Shown: positions 27,765 through 37,138 of the stretch, one piece after another | How positions within the stretch are numbered: position 1 is the stretch's first letter | Layout: every line of letters starts with the position of its first letter | From: Pseudomonas lini | GTDB lineage: Bacteria; Pseudomonadota; Gammaproteobacteria; Pseudomonadales; Pseudomonadaceae | Direction of reading: 5' to 3' | Assembly (NCBI RefSeq): GCF_030812475.1 | Contig: NZ_JAUSSR010000003.1 | Coordinates: forward strand, 62,001 to 126,000 | DNA: 64,000 nt | Position numbers and translations under genes: made by a program | Notes under the pieces: generated by a model | What the model was told of the DNA's origin: nothing | What the model saw: the letters and a program-made list of their open reading frames with translations, nothing else | Database searches by the model: none

Positions 27765-28274
27765 ATGAGCGAGGAAACAATACGGTTGGGTCGTGAACGG
27801 CGCTATCTGGTGTTACTGGGCGCCATCTGCCTGGCGCTGATCGGCGGCGCGCTGTACATGCAAATCGTCCTGGGCGAGGCGCCGTGCCCCCTGTGCATCC
27901 TGCAACGCTACGCCTTGCTGCTGATTGCGATCTTCGCCTTCATCGGCGCGGCCATGCGCACCCGCCGCAGCATCACGGTGTTCGAAACCCTGGTGGTGAT
28001 CTGCGCCCTGGCAGGCGTCGGGGTGGCCGGGCATCATGTCTACACCCAGTTCTATCCGACCGTCAGCTGCGGCATCGATGTACTGCAGCCCATTGTCGAC
28101 GGATTGCCGCTGGCGAAAATCTTTCCGCTGGGTTTCCAGGTCGACGGTTTCTGCTCGACGCCTTACCCGCCGATTCTCGGGCTGTCCCTGGCTCAATGGG
28201 CGCTGGTAGCCTTTGTACTGGTGGTCATCCTCGTGCCGCTGCTCACCTCGCGTAACCGCAGCGCGTTGCGCTAA
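27765..28274 (+). CDS. dsbB: Disulfide bond formation protein DsbB
   Basis: A 169-residue inner-membrane protein with four membrane helices that reoxidises periplasmic DsbA and passes electrons to quinone. Both functional cysteine pairs are present: C41/C44 in PCPLCILQRYA and C102/C130 in SCGIDVL and DGFCSTPYPP. Pseudomonas often carries two DsbB paralogues; which one this is cannot be told here. The gene stands alone, followed by a strong terminator. Confidence 0.94.
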   Translation: MSEETIRLGRERRYLVLLGAICLALIGGALYMQIVLGEAPCPLCILQRYALLLIAIFAFIGAAMRTRRSITVFETLVVICALAGVGVAGHHVYTQFYPTVSCGIDVLQPIVDGLPLAKIFPLGFQVDGFCSTPYPPILGLSLAQWALVAFVLVVILVPLLTSRNRSALR

Positions 28275-28304
28275 GCCCTTCCGGCGCATCGCCATCGCAA
28301 CCCG

Positions 28305-28342
28305 AAACGCCCCGGTCCTCGTTGAGAGCACCGGGGCGTTTT
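28305..28342 (+). terminator. Rho-independent terminator after dsbB
   Basis: AAACGCCCCGGT pairs with ACCGGGGCGTTTT across a 13-base loop. It begins 30 bases after the stop and ends in a short T-run; nearly symmetric, so it may act in both directions. Confidence 0.88.
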
Positions 28343-28391
28343 GCATGGCAGGGGGCGGGTAAAAAGACCTTGATGCGCGACAAGTCGGGGG

Positions 28392-28432
28392 GCGACACAT
28401 GTGCGACACGTTGTCACAGCGCGAGTGTCGCA
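28392..28432. promoter_or_regulatory. GCGACAC repeats, possible regulator site
   Basis: GCGACAC occurs twice in direct order (28392-28398, 28403-28409) and once inverted within TGCGACAC (28402-28409) / GTGTCGCA (28425-28432), a perfect 8-bp inverted repeat with a 15-base spacer. The GCGAC...GTCGC form recalls RegA/RoxR-type response regulator sites, and RoxSR is known to control respiratory genes including cyo in P. putida. The link is a hypothesis. Confidence 0.35.
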
Positions 28433-28731
28433 GGGCATTTCCAAGCCGTGAATTCGCGCCAGTCTACGCAACAAAAAGCGGCTTTATCAATGGTGGGTGG
28501 CCTCGCCCCTGAAACGCCCCAACAGGCAGTTTTAACAGGGCTTGGCGAATGGCCGGAGCCCTTGTCACGTAGGGGCTTGGGCCGGGTCGAACGAGGGCTT
28601 GGAGCCTTCGATACTGTCTGAAATGAGCGTGGTAGACCTACTATTTTTGGTGTTTTTGTTGAGAATTAATTTCGTTAACATGCCGGACTTTTGCGAAATT
28701 CGTGAATGATTGTTGCTGAAATGGATAAAAA

Positions 28732-29007
28732 TTATTTCGGGATGAGACATGGTTTATGAATCGCGACGTCACTACAATCGCCCGCACTGAATTCCCGGCA
28801 CTGCTCGCCCTTACACAGGTGCACGAGCAGGAATAGGGCGTCGAGAGGCCGGACCGCTTCGTGCGACGCCCAGGTGTCGGTGCCTTCCACTATCCGCACC
28901 AAATGGAATTGGTCTGTAACAAGGCCTTTGACCACGAATTCGAATAAGAACTCGCCGCTGTCCCAGGATTTGTCGAACAGCGTCTGACGCGCGACGGGCA
29001 GCCCTTA
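28732..29007 (-). pseudogene. Possible gene remnant upstream of cyoA
   Basis: A minus-strand frame is open for about 91 codons and reads like real protein (for example [19 protein letters not shown]), but there is no ATG; the only in-frame starts are CTG near its beginning and GTG 28935, neither with a good ribosome-binding site, and a stop lies directly upstream. It could be a small uncharacterised gene, a decayed one, or chance. Not recognised. Confidence 0.3.
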
Positions 29008-29099
29008 TTCAATCAAAGAAAAATGCCAACCCTTGGCAGGGTGAAGTGTTGGCGATCAAAACCCAACTGCATTGCGCATGCTGCTTTAGAGGTCGTGAG

Positions 29100-30047
29100 A
29101 TGAGTAAAAACAGGTACCCAAGACTACTAGGCATAGTGCCGCTGCTCGGCACGCTGTTGCTGGGAGGCTGCAACATGACCTTGCTCAATCCCACGGGCCA
29201 GGTTGGCCTGGAGCAGCGAAACCTGATCATCACCGCGACGCTGCTGATGCTGTTGGTCGTGATCCCGGTCATCGTCATGACCTTCCTGTTCGCCTGGAAA
29301 TACCGCGCGTCCAACACCAATGCCACCTACACCCCGAAATGGAACCACTCCACCAAGATTGAAATCGCGGTGTGGACCGTTCCGATCCTGATCATCATTG
29401 CCCTGGGTTACGTCACCTACGTGTCGACCCACGAACTTGACCCGTACCGTCCGCTGGAATCCGACGTCAAGCCGATCACCATCGAAGTGGTCTCGCTGGA
29501 CTGGAAGTGGGTGTTCATCTATCCGGAACAGGGCATCGCCACCGTCAACAAGATCGTGTTCCCGACCAATACACCGGTCAACTTCAAGGTGACGTCGGAC
29601 TCGGTGATGAACTCGTTCTTCATCCCGGGCCTGGGCGGCCAGATCTACGCGATGGCCGGCATGCAGACCAAGTTGCACCTGATTGCCAACCGTGACGCTG
29701 AAATGGAAGGCATTTCCGCCAACTACAGCGGCGCAGGTTTTACCGGCATGAAATTCAAAGCGATCTCAACCTCCCAGGAAAATTTCGACGCCTGGGTAAG
29801 CGAAGTCAAAAAGGCACCTAAACAGCTGGAAACAGCTGAATACGAAGCCCTTACCAAACCAAGCCAGAACAACCCAGTCGAGCTCTACTCCTCGGTCACG
29901 CCGAACCTGTTCCAGATCATCGTCGACAAGTACGAAGGCATGAAACCGGGCAAGCCGATGCACCACGAGAAGAAAGAGAAGGAAGTGGCGCACAACATGG
30001 AAGGGATGGACATGAGTTCGCATTCAGCTGCCGGGGCAGAGGAGTAA
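29100..30047 (+). CDS. cyoA: Cytochrome bo3 ubiquinol oxidase subunit II
   Basis: A 315-residue lipoprotein subunit of the proton-pumping quinol oxidase. Lipobox LLGGC, two membrane helices, then a periplasmic cupredoxin-like domain that lacks the CuA-binding Cys/His set, as expected for a quinol oxidase. ATG 29100 has GAGG seven bases upstream and gives the lipoprotein signal; the upstream in-frame start is rejected. First gene of cyoABCDE, four bases before cyoB. Confidence 0.95.
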   Translation: MSKNRYPRLLGIVPLLGTLLLGGCNMTLLNPTGQVGLEQRNLIITATLLMLLVVIPVIVMTFLFAWKYRASNTNATYTPKWNHSTKIEIAVWTVPILIIIALGYVTYVSTHELDPYRPLESDVKPITIEVVSLDWKWVFIYPEQGIATVNKIVFPTNTPVNFKVTSDSVMNSFFIPGLGGQIYAMAGMQTKLHLIANRDAEMEGISANYSGAGFTGMKFKAISTSQENFDAWVSEVKKAPKQLETAEYEALTKPSQNNPVELYSSVTPNLFQIIVDKYEGMKPGKPMHHEKKEKEVAHNMEGMDMSSHSAAGAEE

Positions 30048-30050
30048 ACG

Positions 30051-32081
30051 ATGTTTGGTAAATTAAGTTGGGAAGCGGTCCCGTTCCACGAACCGATCGT
30101 GATGATAACCATCGCCATGATCGCACTCGGTGGTCTGGCGCTGTTCGCTGCAATCACCTACTTCAAGAAGTGGACCTACCTGTGGACCGAGTGGCTGACG
30201 TCGGTCGACCACAAGAAAATCGGCGTGATGTACATCATCGTCGCCATGGTCATGCTGCTGCGCGGTTTTGCCGACGCCATCATGATGCGTACCCAGTTGG
30301 CCATGGCCACCGAGGGTTCGCCTGGCTACCTGCCACCTGAACACTATGACCAGATCTTCACCGCCCACGGTGTGATCATGATCATCTTCATGGCGATGCC
30401 ATTCTTCACCGGCCTGATGAACCTGGCAGTGCCGCTGCAGATCGGCGCGCGTGACGTTGCCTATCCGTTCCTGAACTCCCTGAGCTTCTGGCTGCTGGTG
30501 TCGGGCGTGGTGCTGATCAACCTGTCCCTGGGCGTCGGCGAATTCGCCAAGACCGGCTGGGTTGCCTATCCACCGCTGTCGGGCCTGCAATACAGTCCGG
30601 GCGTGGGGATGGATTACTACATCTGGGCGCTACAGCTATCCGGACTGGGGACGACGCTGACGGGGGTCAACTTCCTGGCCACCGTGCTGAAAATGCGTAC
30701 CCCGGGCATGAAGCTGATGGACATGCCGATCTTCACCTGGACCTGCACCTGGGCCAACGTCCTGATCGTGGCTTCGTTCCCGATCCTGACCGCTACCCTG
30801 GCGCTGCTGACGCTTGACCGTTACATGGATTTCCACATTTTCACCAATGAACTTGGTGGCAATCCGATGATGTACGTCAACCTGTTCTGGGCTTGGGGTC
30901 ACCCTGAGGTGTACATCCTGATCCTGCCAGCGTTCGGTATTTTCTCGGAAGTCATCTCGACCTTCACCGGCAAGAAACTGTTCGGCCACCACTCGATGGT
31001 CTACGCATCGGGCGCAATCTCGATCCTGGGCTTCATGGTCTGGCTGCACCACTTCTTCACCATGGGTTCGGGTGCCAGCGTCAACGCCTTCTTCGGCCTG
31101 GCGACGATGCTGATTTCGATCCCGACGGGGGTGAAGCTATTCAACTGGCTGTTCACCATCTACCAGGGCCGCCTGCGTTTCACCAGCCAGGTGCTGTGGA
31201 CCCTGGGCTTCATGGTGACGTTCGCCATCGGTGGCATGACCGGCGTACTGCTGGCCATCCCGGGTGCTGACTTCGTCCTGCACAACAGCCTGTTCGTGAT
31301 CGCGCACTTCCATAACGTGATCATCGGCGGCGCGGTATTCGGCTACATCGCGGGCTTTGCGTTCTACTTCCCGAAAGCGTTCGGCTTCAAGCTGCACGAA
31401 GGTTGGGGCAAGGCCGCGTTCTGGTTCTGGATCACCGGCTTCTTCGTCGCGTTCATGCCGCTCTATGTCTTGGGCTTCATGGGCATGACCCGTCGTCTGA
31501 ACGCCACCACCAACCCTGAGTGGGTGCCGTACCTGTACGTCGCCATGTTCGGTGCGGTGATGATCGCCGTCGGTATCGCCTGCCAGCTGATCCAGCTGTA
31601 TGTCAGCGTGCGTGACCGCAACAAGCCGGAAAACATGTGCGAACACGGCGACCCGTGGAATGCCCATACCCTGGAATGGTCGACCTCGTCGCCACCTCCG
31701 TTCTACAACTTTGCCGTGCTGCCGAAAGCCGACGTCATCGACCCGTTCACCGAAGCCAAGGAAGACGGCACCGCGTACAAGGCTCCGGCCAGGTACGAGC
31801 CGATCCACATGCCCAACAACACCGCGACCGGTGTGGTCATGGGCGCGCTGTTGACCGTGTTCGGTTTCGCGATGATCTGGCACATCTGGTGGCTGGCGAT
31901 CGTGGGTCTGGTCGGCACCGTGGTGTATTTCACTATCCATGCCGCCCGTGACGATCAGGGCTACATGGTGCCGGTGGATGTCATCGAGCGCATCGAAGCC
32001 GAGCAGCACAAACGTCTGGTAGCGGCCGGGAAAGTCCCAGCCACCGCCACCCGTGTTGAAACCTCGTTGGAACAGGCTTAA
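30051..32081 (+). CDS. cyoB: Cytochrome bo3 ubiquinol oxidase subunit I
   Basis: A 676-residue catalytic subunit with about 15 membrane helices that binds heme b, heme o3 and CuB. Metal and active-site motifs are visible: AHGVIMIIF (heme b His), [22 protein letters not shown] (CuB His and the cross-linked Tyr), WLHHFFTMG (two CuB His) and HFHNVIIGG (heme ligands). It reduces oxygen to water and pumps protons across the inner membrane. Full length and intact. Confidence 0.97.
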   Translation: MFGKLSWEAVPFHEPIVMITIAMIALGGLALFAAITYFKKWTYLWTEWLTSVDHKKIGVMYIIVAMVMLLRGFADAIMMRTQLAMATEGSPGYLPPEHYDQIFTAHGVIMIIFMAMPFFTGLMNLAVPLQIGARDVAYPFLNSLSFWLLVSGVVLINLSLGVGEFAKTGWVAYPPLSGLQYSPGVGMDYYIWALQLSGLGTTLTGVNFLATVLKMRTPGMKLMDMPIFTWTCTWANVLIVASFPILTATLALLTLDRYMDFHIFTNELGGNPMMYVNLFWAWGHPEVYILILPAFGIFSEVISTFTGKKLFGHHSMVYASGAISILGFMVWLHHFFTMGSGASVNAFFGLATMLISIPTGVKLFNWLFTIYQGRLRFTSQVLWTLGFMVTFAIGGMTGVLLAIPGADFVLHNSLFVIAHFHNVIIGGAVFGYIAGFAFYFPKAFGFKLHEGWGKAAFWFWITGFFVAFMPLYVLGFMGMTRRLNATTNPEWVPYLYVAMFGAVMIAVGIACQLIQLYVSVRDRNKPENMCEHGDPWNAHTLEWSTSSPPPFYNFAVLPKADVIDPFTEAKEDGTAYKAPARYEPIHMPNNTATGVVMGALLTVFGFAMIWHIWWLAIVGLVGTVVYFTIHAARDDQGYMVPVDVIERIEAEQHKRLVAAGKVPATATRVETSLEQA

Positions 32082-32084
32082 ACC

Positions 32085-32711
32085 ATGTCGAACTTAGTGA
32101 CCAATGCTGGACACACCCATGTCGATGGACATGGGCACGATGACCATCACCACGACTCGGGCGAGATGACCGTATTCGGTTTCTGGCTCTACCTGATGAC
32201 CGACTGCATCCTGTTTGCGTCGATCTTCGCGGTGTACGCGGTACTGGTTAACAACGTAGCGGGCGGCCCGTCTGGCGCCGACATCTTCGAACTGCCCTAC
32301 GTGCTGGGCGAAACCGCTCTGCTGTTGTTCAGTTCGATCACCTACGGCTTCGCCATGCTGGCGTTGTTCAAGGGTAACAAGAAGGGCGTGCTGACCTGGT
32401 TGGGCATGACTTTCCTGCTGGGCGCCGGCTTCATCGCCATGGAGATCAACGAGTTCCACCTGCTGATCTCCGAAGGTTTCGGCCCTAGCCGCTCCGGTTT
32501 CCTGTCCGGGTTCTTCACCCTGGTCGGTACCCACGGTCTGCACGTGACCAGCGGTCTGATCTGGATGGCGATCATGATGTACCAGGTGCAGAAAAACGGC
32601 CTGACGGCGACCAACAAGACCCGTCTGAGCTGCCTGAGCCTGTTCTGGCACTTCCTGGACGTGGTGTGGATCTGCGTATTCACCGTTGTTTATCTGATGG
32701 GGACTATGTAA
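32085..32711 (+). CDS. cyoC: Cytochrome bo3 ubiquinol oxidase subunit III
   Basis: A 208-residue subunit with five membrane helices. Its N-terminus carries a histidine-rich cytoplasmic stretch ([18 protein letters not shown]), common in Pseudomonas CyoC. Contains the subunit III signature [20 protein letters not shown]. It starts three bases after cyoB and ends directly against cyoD. Subunit III stabilises the complex. Confidence 0.96.
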   Translation: MSNLVTNAGHTHVDGHGHDDHHHDSGEMTVFGFWLYLMTDCILFASIFAVYAVLVNNVAGGPSGADIFELPYVLGETALLLFSSITYGFAMLALFKGNKKGVLTWLGMTFLLGAGFIAMEINEFHLLISEGFGPSRSGFLSGFFTLVGTHGLHVTSGLIWMAIMMYQVQKNGLTATNKTRLSCLSLFWHFLDVVWICVFTVVYLMGTM

Positions 32712-33047
32712 ATGGCTAACGCTCATTCCCACGATGGCCACGACGCCAGCCACGGCAGCGTCAAGTCCTATGCCATCGGTTTCATCCTGTCGGTGATCCT
32801 GACCGTCATTCCTTTCGGCCTGGTGATGTACCCGTCGCTGCCGAAAGCCATGACCCTGTGGATCGTACTGGCCTTCGCAGTCATCCAGGTGCTGGTGCAC
32901 CTGGTGTACTTCCTCCACCTGGACCGCTCCGCCGCCCAGCGTAACAACGTGATCGCGTTTGTTTTCGCCGCACTGGTAATCGTCCTGTTGGTAGGCCTGT
33001 CGCTGTGGATCATGTTCAGCATCCACACCAACATGATGGCGCACTGA
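32712..33047 (+). CDS. cyoD: Cytochrome bo3 ubiquinol oxidase subunit IV
   Basis: A 111-residue subunit with three membrane helices and a His-rich N-terminus (MANAHSHDGHDASHGS). The helices and LVHLVYFLHLDRS match CyoD. It starts directly after the cyoC stop codon. It assists CuB site assembly in E. coli. Confidence 0.95.
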   Translation: MANAHSHDGHDASHGSVKSYAIGFILSVILTVIPFGLVMYPSLPKAMTLWIVLAFAVIQVLVHLVYFLHLDRSAAQRNNVIAFVFAALVIVLLVGLSLWIMFSIHTNMMAH

Positions 33048-33058
33048 GGTAAGTCCGG

Positions 33059-33946
33059 ATGTCCTTGAAGCACTTTATCCAAATCACCAAACCGGGGATC
33101 ATTTTCGGTAACGTGCTTTCAGTGGCAGGCGGATTTTTCCTGGCCTCCCAAGGGCATGTCGATCTGGCCATTTTCCTGGCCGCCATGATCGGCACGTCCC
33201 TGGTGGTGGCTTCCGGTTGCGTGTTCAACAACTGCATCGACCGCGACATCGACCTGAAGATGGAACGCACCAAGAACCGGGTGCTGGTCCAGGGCTTGAT
33301 CTCCCTGAAACTGGCCCTGGCCTTTGCGACCGTCCTGGGTGTTTTCGGCGTTGCACTGTTGTACAAGGTGGCCAACCCGTTGGCCGCTTTGTTCGCGGTG
33401 ATCGGCTTCGTCATCTACGTCGGCTTCTACAGCCTGTACCTCAAGCGCAAGTCGGTTCACGGCACGCTGGTGGGCAGTCTGTCGGGGGCGATGCCGCCGG
33501 TGATTGGCTACGTCGCTGTGACGAACAGCTTCGACATGGCCGCGCTGACGCTGCTGGTGATGTTCAGCCTGTGGCAGATGCCGCATTCCTACGCCATCGC
33601 GATCTTCCGCTTCAACGATTACCTGGCCGCATCGATTCCGGTGCTGCCGGTGAAGCGCGGGATCGAAGTGGCGAAGAAACACATCCTGCTCTACATCCTG
33701 GCGTTCCTCGTGGCGACCTTGATGCTGACCTTCAGCGGCTATGCCGGCATGAGCTACCTCGCCGTCGCCGCGGCCATGGGCATGTACTGGCTGTACATGG
33801 CCTGGACCGGCTACAAGGCAGTGGATGACACGGTCTGGGCACGCAAGTTGTTCGTGTTCTCGATCTTCACCATTACCGCGTTGAGCGTGATGATGTCGCT
33901 GGATTTCAAGGTGCCGAGTGAGTTGTTGCTGACTTACGCGCCTTAA
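33059..33946 (+). CDS. cyoE: Protoheme IX farnesyltransferase (heme O synthase)
   Basis: A 295-residue UbiA-family prenyltransferase that converts heme b to heme o, the cofactor of the oxidase encoded upstream. The metal-diphosphate motif is [18 protein letters not shown] and a second acidic region follows the central helices; about eight to nine membrane helices. Last gene of the operon, followed by a strong terminator. Confidence 0.96.
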   Translation: MSLKHFIQITKPGIIFGNVLSVAGGFFLASQGHVDLAIFLAAMIGTSLVVASGCVFNNCIDRDIDLKMERTKNRVLVQGLISLKLALAFATVLGVFGVALLYKVANPLAALFAVIGFVIYVGFYSLYLKRKSVHGTLVGSLSGAMPPVIGYVAVTNSFDMAALTLLVMFSLWQMPHSYAIAIFRFNDYLAASIPVLPVKRGIEVAKKHILLYILAFLVATLMLTFSGYAGMSYLAVAAAMGMYWLYMAWTGYKAVDDTVWARKLFVFSIFTITALSVMMSLDFKVPSELLLTYAP

Positions 33947-33964
33947 GCGTCGGATGCTGTAAAG

Positions 33965-34002
33965 AAAAACCCCGCCCTTCGAGAGAAGGGCGGGGTTTTT
34001 TA
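33965..34002 (+). terminator. Rho-independent terminator of the cyo operon
   Basis: AAAAACCCCGCCCTTC pairs with GAAGGGCGGGGTTTTTT around a short GAGA loop, then AT-rich. Strong and close to symmetric. Confidence 0.95.
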
Positions 34003-34125
34003 TTGGTGGTGCCGAGGCACGTTCAATTCTGTCCTGCCATCCCGCCGCTTTGAACTCATACGAAGTTATAAGCAGTTATAGGGGTAAATCACTATAACTA
34101 CGAGTAATGAGATAGCACTGGTCAG

Positions 34126-34239
34126 TTAAGAAAAAATCGCGATCACCGGGACGCCTGCGTTGATGCGGAACAGCGGTTCGTTGGCGTGGAAGGAGAAGTG
34201 GGTGAGGCCGATGGTTTTCAGGTCTTTGGGGTTGGTCAT
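34126..34239 (-). CDS. Short DUF3077-like protein, probably truncated
   Basis: A 37-residue frame with an excellent ribosome-binding site (GGAGGT five bases before ATG 34239). The sequence begins MTNPKDLKTIGLTHF and includes LFRINAGVPV, resembling the start of the small DUF3077 proteins common in Pseudomonas, which usually run to about 80-100 residues. Here it stops after IAIFS, so it looks cut short, or it is a genuine micro-protein. Function unknown. The DUF3077 match is from memory. Confidence 0.45.
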   Translation of the reverse strand: MTNPKDLKTIGLTHFSFHANEPLFRINAGVPVIAIFS

Positions 34240-34324
34240 TGGGCACCTCCAGTGGTTGGGAGGTGACGGGGGAAGATTGGTGGTGCAGACGCATAAATTT
34301 TGAACGGATTGCTGGCATGCATAA

Positions 34325-34415
34325 GGAGAGCGGGCTTGCTCGCGAAAACGATGTGTCAGGCAAGATTGATGCTGGATGTGACGGCCTCTTCGCGAGCAAG
34401 CCCGCTCCCACAGGG
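34325..34415. repeat. REP pair at the left border of the accessory cluster
   Basis: Inverted REP cores (GAGCGGGCTTGCTCGCGAAA at 34327 and TTCGCGAGCAAGCCCGCTCC at 34389) with a spacer of about 40 bases. They lie between the short DUF3077-like gene and the MocR gene. Confidence 0.88.
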
Positions 34416-34429
34416 AAGGTGTGGGGCAG

Positions 34430-35848
34430 TTATTTACTTTTTGTGTCCAGCAACCGAAAGAACCGCTCCCGCACCTGGACGTTATCGCTGTGGGCCACGT
34501 TGAAACGCAAAAAGTGGCTCGCGTCCGGCGCTTTGCTGAGCAACGTGCCGGGCGCCAGCACCAGGTCGATGTCCAGGCCTTTCCTCGCCAGGGTTTCGGC
34601 ATGATGCCCTTCGGGCAGTCGCGTCCAGATGAACAAGCCTTCATGGGGCAGCGATGACACCGAGCAACCGGCCTCCAGCAGCCAGCGCGTCACCCGGCTG
34701 CTCGACTCGTAGAGCCGGTCCACCGTGCGCCGGGTATGTTTGGCGTAGCTGCCATCACTGAGCATCGTGCAGATGATCTGTTCCGCCAGTTCCGAGGTCA
34801 TGCCACCGCAGGTCATTTTCAGGGTGATCATCCGTGCAGCCAGTTGTGGCGAAAGCACCGCATAGCTGACCCGACTGTTGGCCGTCAGGGTTTTGGAGAA
34901 ACCGGACACGTAACTGACATTGTCCAGGCCGCCCGCCGCGAGGCGTGGCGTCATGCGTTGCTGCATGTCGCAATACAAGTCGTCTTCGAGGATGTGGAAA
35001 CCGTAACGATGGCTCAACTCCAGCAAGCGATAAACCTGCGCGGGGGAAAACGAGTGCCCGGTCGGGTTGTGAAGGGCGTTGTTGGTCATGTAGAGCACGG
35101 GACGATGGGCGATCAGCAATTGCTCGAAGGCCGCCAGGTCCATGCCGTCGCAATCCCGGGGGATGGTGATGACCTTGGCACCGTGCAAGGCCAGGTTGGC
35201 GTGCATGGTGAAATAACAGGGGTCGTCGAGCAGTACCGAATCACCGGGTTTGATCAGCAGGCGCATCAGCATGTCGATGGCCTGCACGGTGTTGGCCGTG
35301 GTGATGATCTGGTCCACCGGCACTTCTATGCCGTGGGTCGACAGCTTCACCTGCAACGCCTCGCGCAGTGGCAGGTAACCGCCGGCAACACCGTATTCGC
35401 CCATGCGCAGGGAGGCTGCGCGCAGGGTGCCGCGCACGGCTTTAAGCAACTCGTCGGCCGGCAGCCACGAGGACGGCAGGAAACCGGCGCCAGGGCGCAG
35501 CGCGCCATTGTCCAGCAACACCGCGCGGCGGACCACGCTGAGGGTGTCTTGAGGTTGCAGGTCGGGGCCGGCATCGGTCTGGGTCGGGATGCTGGAGCGG
35601 TGCACGTAATGCCCCGAACCCTGGCGTGACACCACCAACCCCTTGGCCCGAAGGCGGTCAAGGGCATCGACCACCGTGGACTTGCCGACGTTCATGATGT
35701 CGGAGAGTTCGCGAATCGGCGGCAGCCTCGAGCCGTGGGGCAGGCCACCCTGGCTGATCGCAATGGTCAACTGATCGACGATCTGCTGCACCAGCGGCGC
35801 GCCGGGCTGGAATTCGATGGCGGCGATGACTGCGCGTTGAACCTGCAT
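34430..35848 (-). CDS. MocR-type regulator (GntR domain plus aminotransferase domain)
   Basis: A 472-residue fusion. Residues 1 to about 80 form a GntR winged helix (LVQQIVDQLTIAISQGGLPHGSRLPPIRELS, then SRQGSGHYV); the rest is a fold-type I aminotransferase-like domain with the PLP lysine in SGFSKTLTANSR. MocR proteins use bound PLP or amino compounds as effectors and usually control a divergent neighbour. Here the MFS-ligase operon diverges from it, 147 bases away, with two palindromes between. The start codon overlaps none of its GGGGAG ribosome-binding site. Likely pathway-specific regulator of the cluster. Confidence 0.9.
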   Translation of the reverse strand: MQVQRAVIAAIEFQPGAPLVQQIVDQLTIAISQGGLPHGSRLPPIRELSDIMNVGKSTVVDALDRLRAKGLVVSRQGSGHYVHRSSIPTQTDAGPDLQPQDTLSVVRRAVLLDNGALRPGAGFLPSSWLPADELLKAVRGTLRAASLRMGEYGVAGGYLPLREALQVKLSTHGIEVPVDQIITTANTVQAIDMLMRLLIKPGDSVLLDDPCYFTMHANLALHGAKVITIPRDCDGMDLAAFEQLLIAHRPVLYMTNNALHNPTGHSFSPAQVYRLLELSHRYGFHILEDDLYCDMQQRMTPRLAAGGLDNVSYVSGFSKTLTANSRVSYAVLSPQLAARMITLKMTCGGMTSELAEQIICTMLSDGSYAKHTRRTVDRLYESSSRVTRWLLEAGCSVSSLPHEGLFIWTRLPEGHHAETLARKGLDIDLVLAPGTLLSKAPDASHFLRFNVAHSDNVQVRERFFRLLDTKSK

Positions 35849-35872
35849 TTTACTGGTCTCCCCGACAGTAAA
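35849..35872. promoter_or_regulatory. Inverted repeat over the MocR ribosome-binding site
   Basis: TTTACTG (35849-35855) and CAGTAAA (35866-35872) are exact complements spaced by ten bases that contain the MocR gene's GGGGAG. A possible autoregulatory operator or a leader hairpin. Confidence 0.4.
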
Positions 35873-35893
35873 CTTCGTTTGATTCTATACGAA

Positions 35894-35913
35894 CTTGCTC
35901 TGATCAGAACAAG
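35894..35913. promoter_or_regulatory. Near-perfect 20-bp palindrome in the divergent promoter
   Basis: CTTGCTCTGATCAGAACAAG is symmetric about TGATCA except for one base pair, and is flanked by ACGAA on the left and TTCGT on the right. It lies in the 147-base gap between the MocR gene and the MFS gene, the expected place for the regulator's operator. Confidence 0.5.
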
Positions 35914-35995
35914 CCTTCGTCTCTACCATCACCTTACAGACTTTACTTGTTGTCGGCGCCTGCGGTCCCGCAATCGCTTGGCTCAGAGGTGTTGC

Positions 35996-37096
35996 ATGAG
36001 TGTTCAAACAACGGTCGCCGTTGCCAAACCGGTGATCAACATCCGCCTGTTCACGATCAGGATCATCACCGCCGTGTCGCTGTTTGCCGTGCTGGGCAAG
36101 GCGAACGTGTGGCTCGACACCGCCACCAACAGCATCCTCGCCCTCGGTTACCGGGCCCTGTTGTTGCTCTTGCCCCTGACGTTGCTGGTGCTCGGGCGGC
36201 GCTCCCTGAGCGTCACACTGTTGTGCGCCGCCCTCGGGTTGGTGCTGCTGGCGGTGACCAGCAACCAGGGCATGGTGATGTTCGCCGCCGCGTTGTTTGC
36301 CTATGGCATTGCGATTGCCGGCTACCTGATCAAGAGCGAAGCGGCCCAGACCAAGGAAGGTGCAGCCTACAACCGGGTCGCCATGAACATGGGCAGCCTG
36401 CTGGCAGGGCTGATCCTGCTTTCGCCGTTGCTGACCCCGACGATGTTTTTCCTTGGCGCTGCGAGTTTCGTCCTGCTGTGCCTGCCGATCGCCATGGGCG
36501 CCACCTTCACCACGGAATCGGCCGTGGCCCGTCCGGCAACCCAGGACGGCAGTGGCTGGCGCAACAAACTGCCATGGGTGATCGCCGGGATCATCATGGG
36601 GATCAAGCTGTTCGGCGTGTTCTCGATCCTGCCCCAGGCGATCCTGCTCGAGACCGGTGAGTTGCCGGCCTGGTATGGCCTGATGCTGATCCTCAACAGC
36701 GCCGTGGTGGTGTTCGCCCAGGTGCCGGTGATGAAGCTGATCGAGCGCACCGGGCGCTTCAAGGTGGTGGCTGTCATCGGGATCATCATCGCCGGCTTCG
36801 CCGTGCTGTCGTCCCCGGCTGCCTTTCACGTCGAGACCCTGGTCGGTGCGCTGATCTGGGTGGCACTGCTCTCCATCGCCGAATGCGCGTTCAGCTACCT
36901 CGATTACTTCTCGGTCAAGCAGAACAACATGTTCGTCAAGGAAGTATCCCTGGGCGTCGGCGCCGGGCTGACGGTGCTGATCATGCGGGTCGTGCCAGCG
37001 CCGTACAACGCCCTGGTGCTGGCCGCCATCGGTGCGGGCGGGATTCTGGCCTGGTACTGGCTCAACCGTAAATCCAACGCGTCGCTGCAGGACTGA
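35996..37096 (+). CDS. MFS transporter
   Basis: A 366-residue polytopic membrane protein with about eleven to twelve hydrophobic segments, looking like a compact major facilitator. The cytoplasmic central loop (TTESAVARPATQDGSGWRNK) splits two six-helix halves. ATG 35996 has AGAGG seven bases upstream; an open extension before it is rejected. First gene of the operon with the ATP-grasp, RidA and cupin genes. As the only transporter in the cluster, it probably exports the product or gives self-protection; the substrate cannot be read. Confidence 0.82.
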   Translation: MSVQTTVAVAKPVINIRLFTIRIITAVSLFAVLGKANVWLDTATNSILALGYRALLLLLPLTLLVLGRRSLSVTLLCAALGLVLLAVTSNQGMVMFAAALFAYGIAIAGYLIKSEAAQTKEGAAYNRVAMNMGSLLAGLILLSPLLTPTMFFLGAASFVLLCLPIAMGATFTTESAVARPATQDGSGWRNKLPWVIAGIIMGIKLFGVFSILPQAILLETGELPAWYGLMLILNSAVVVFAQVPVMKLIERTGRFKVVAVIGIIIAGFAVLSSPAAFHVETLVGALIWVALLSIAECAFSYLDYFSVKQNNMFVKEVSLGVGAGLTVLIMRVVPAPYNALVLAAIGAGGILAWYWLNRKSNASLQD

Positions 37097-37138
37097 GTTA
37101 TCGCGTTTCCGTTATTTTCTTCACCGGTCGGGTGTTTC

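Larger units (their letters stand above)
28343..29099. other. Long region upstream of cyoA
   Basis: About 750 bases without a clear gene. It holds three GCGACAC copies (28392, 28403 and inverted at 28426), an AT-rich stretch at 28620-28745 that may contain a promoter, and an open minus-strand frame (about 28732-29007). The oxidase operon promoter is expected here; I cannot place it with confidence. Confidence 0.55.
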
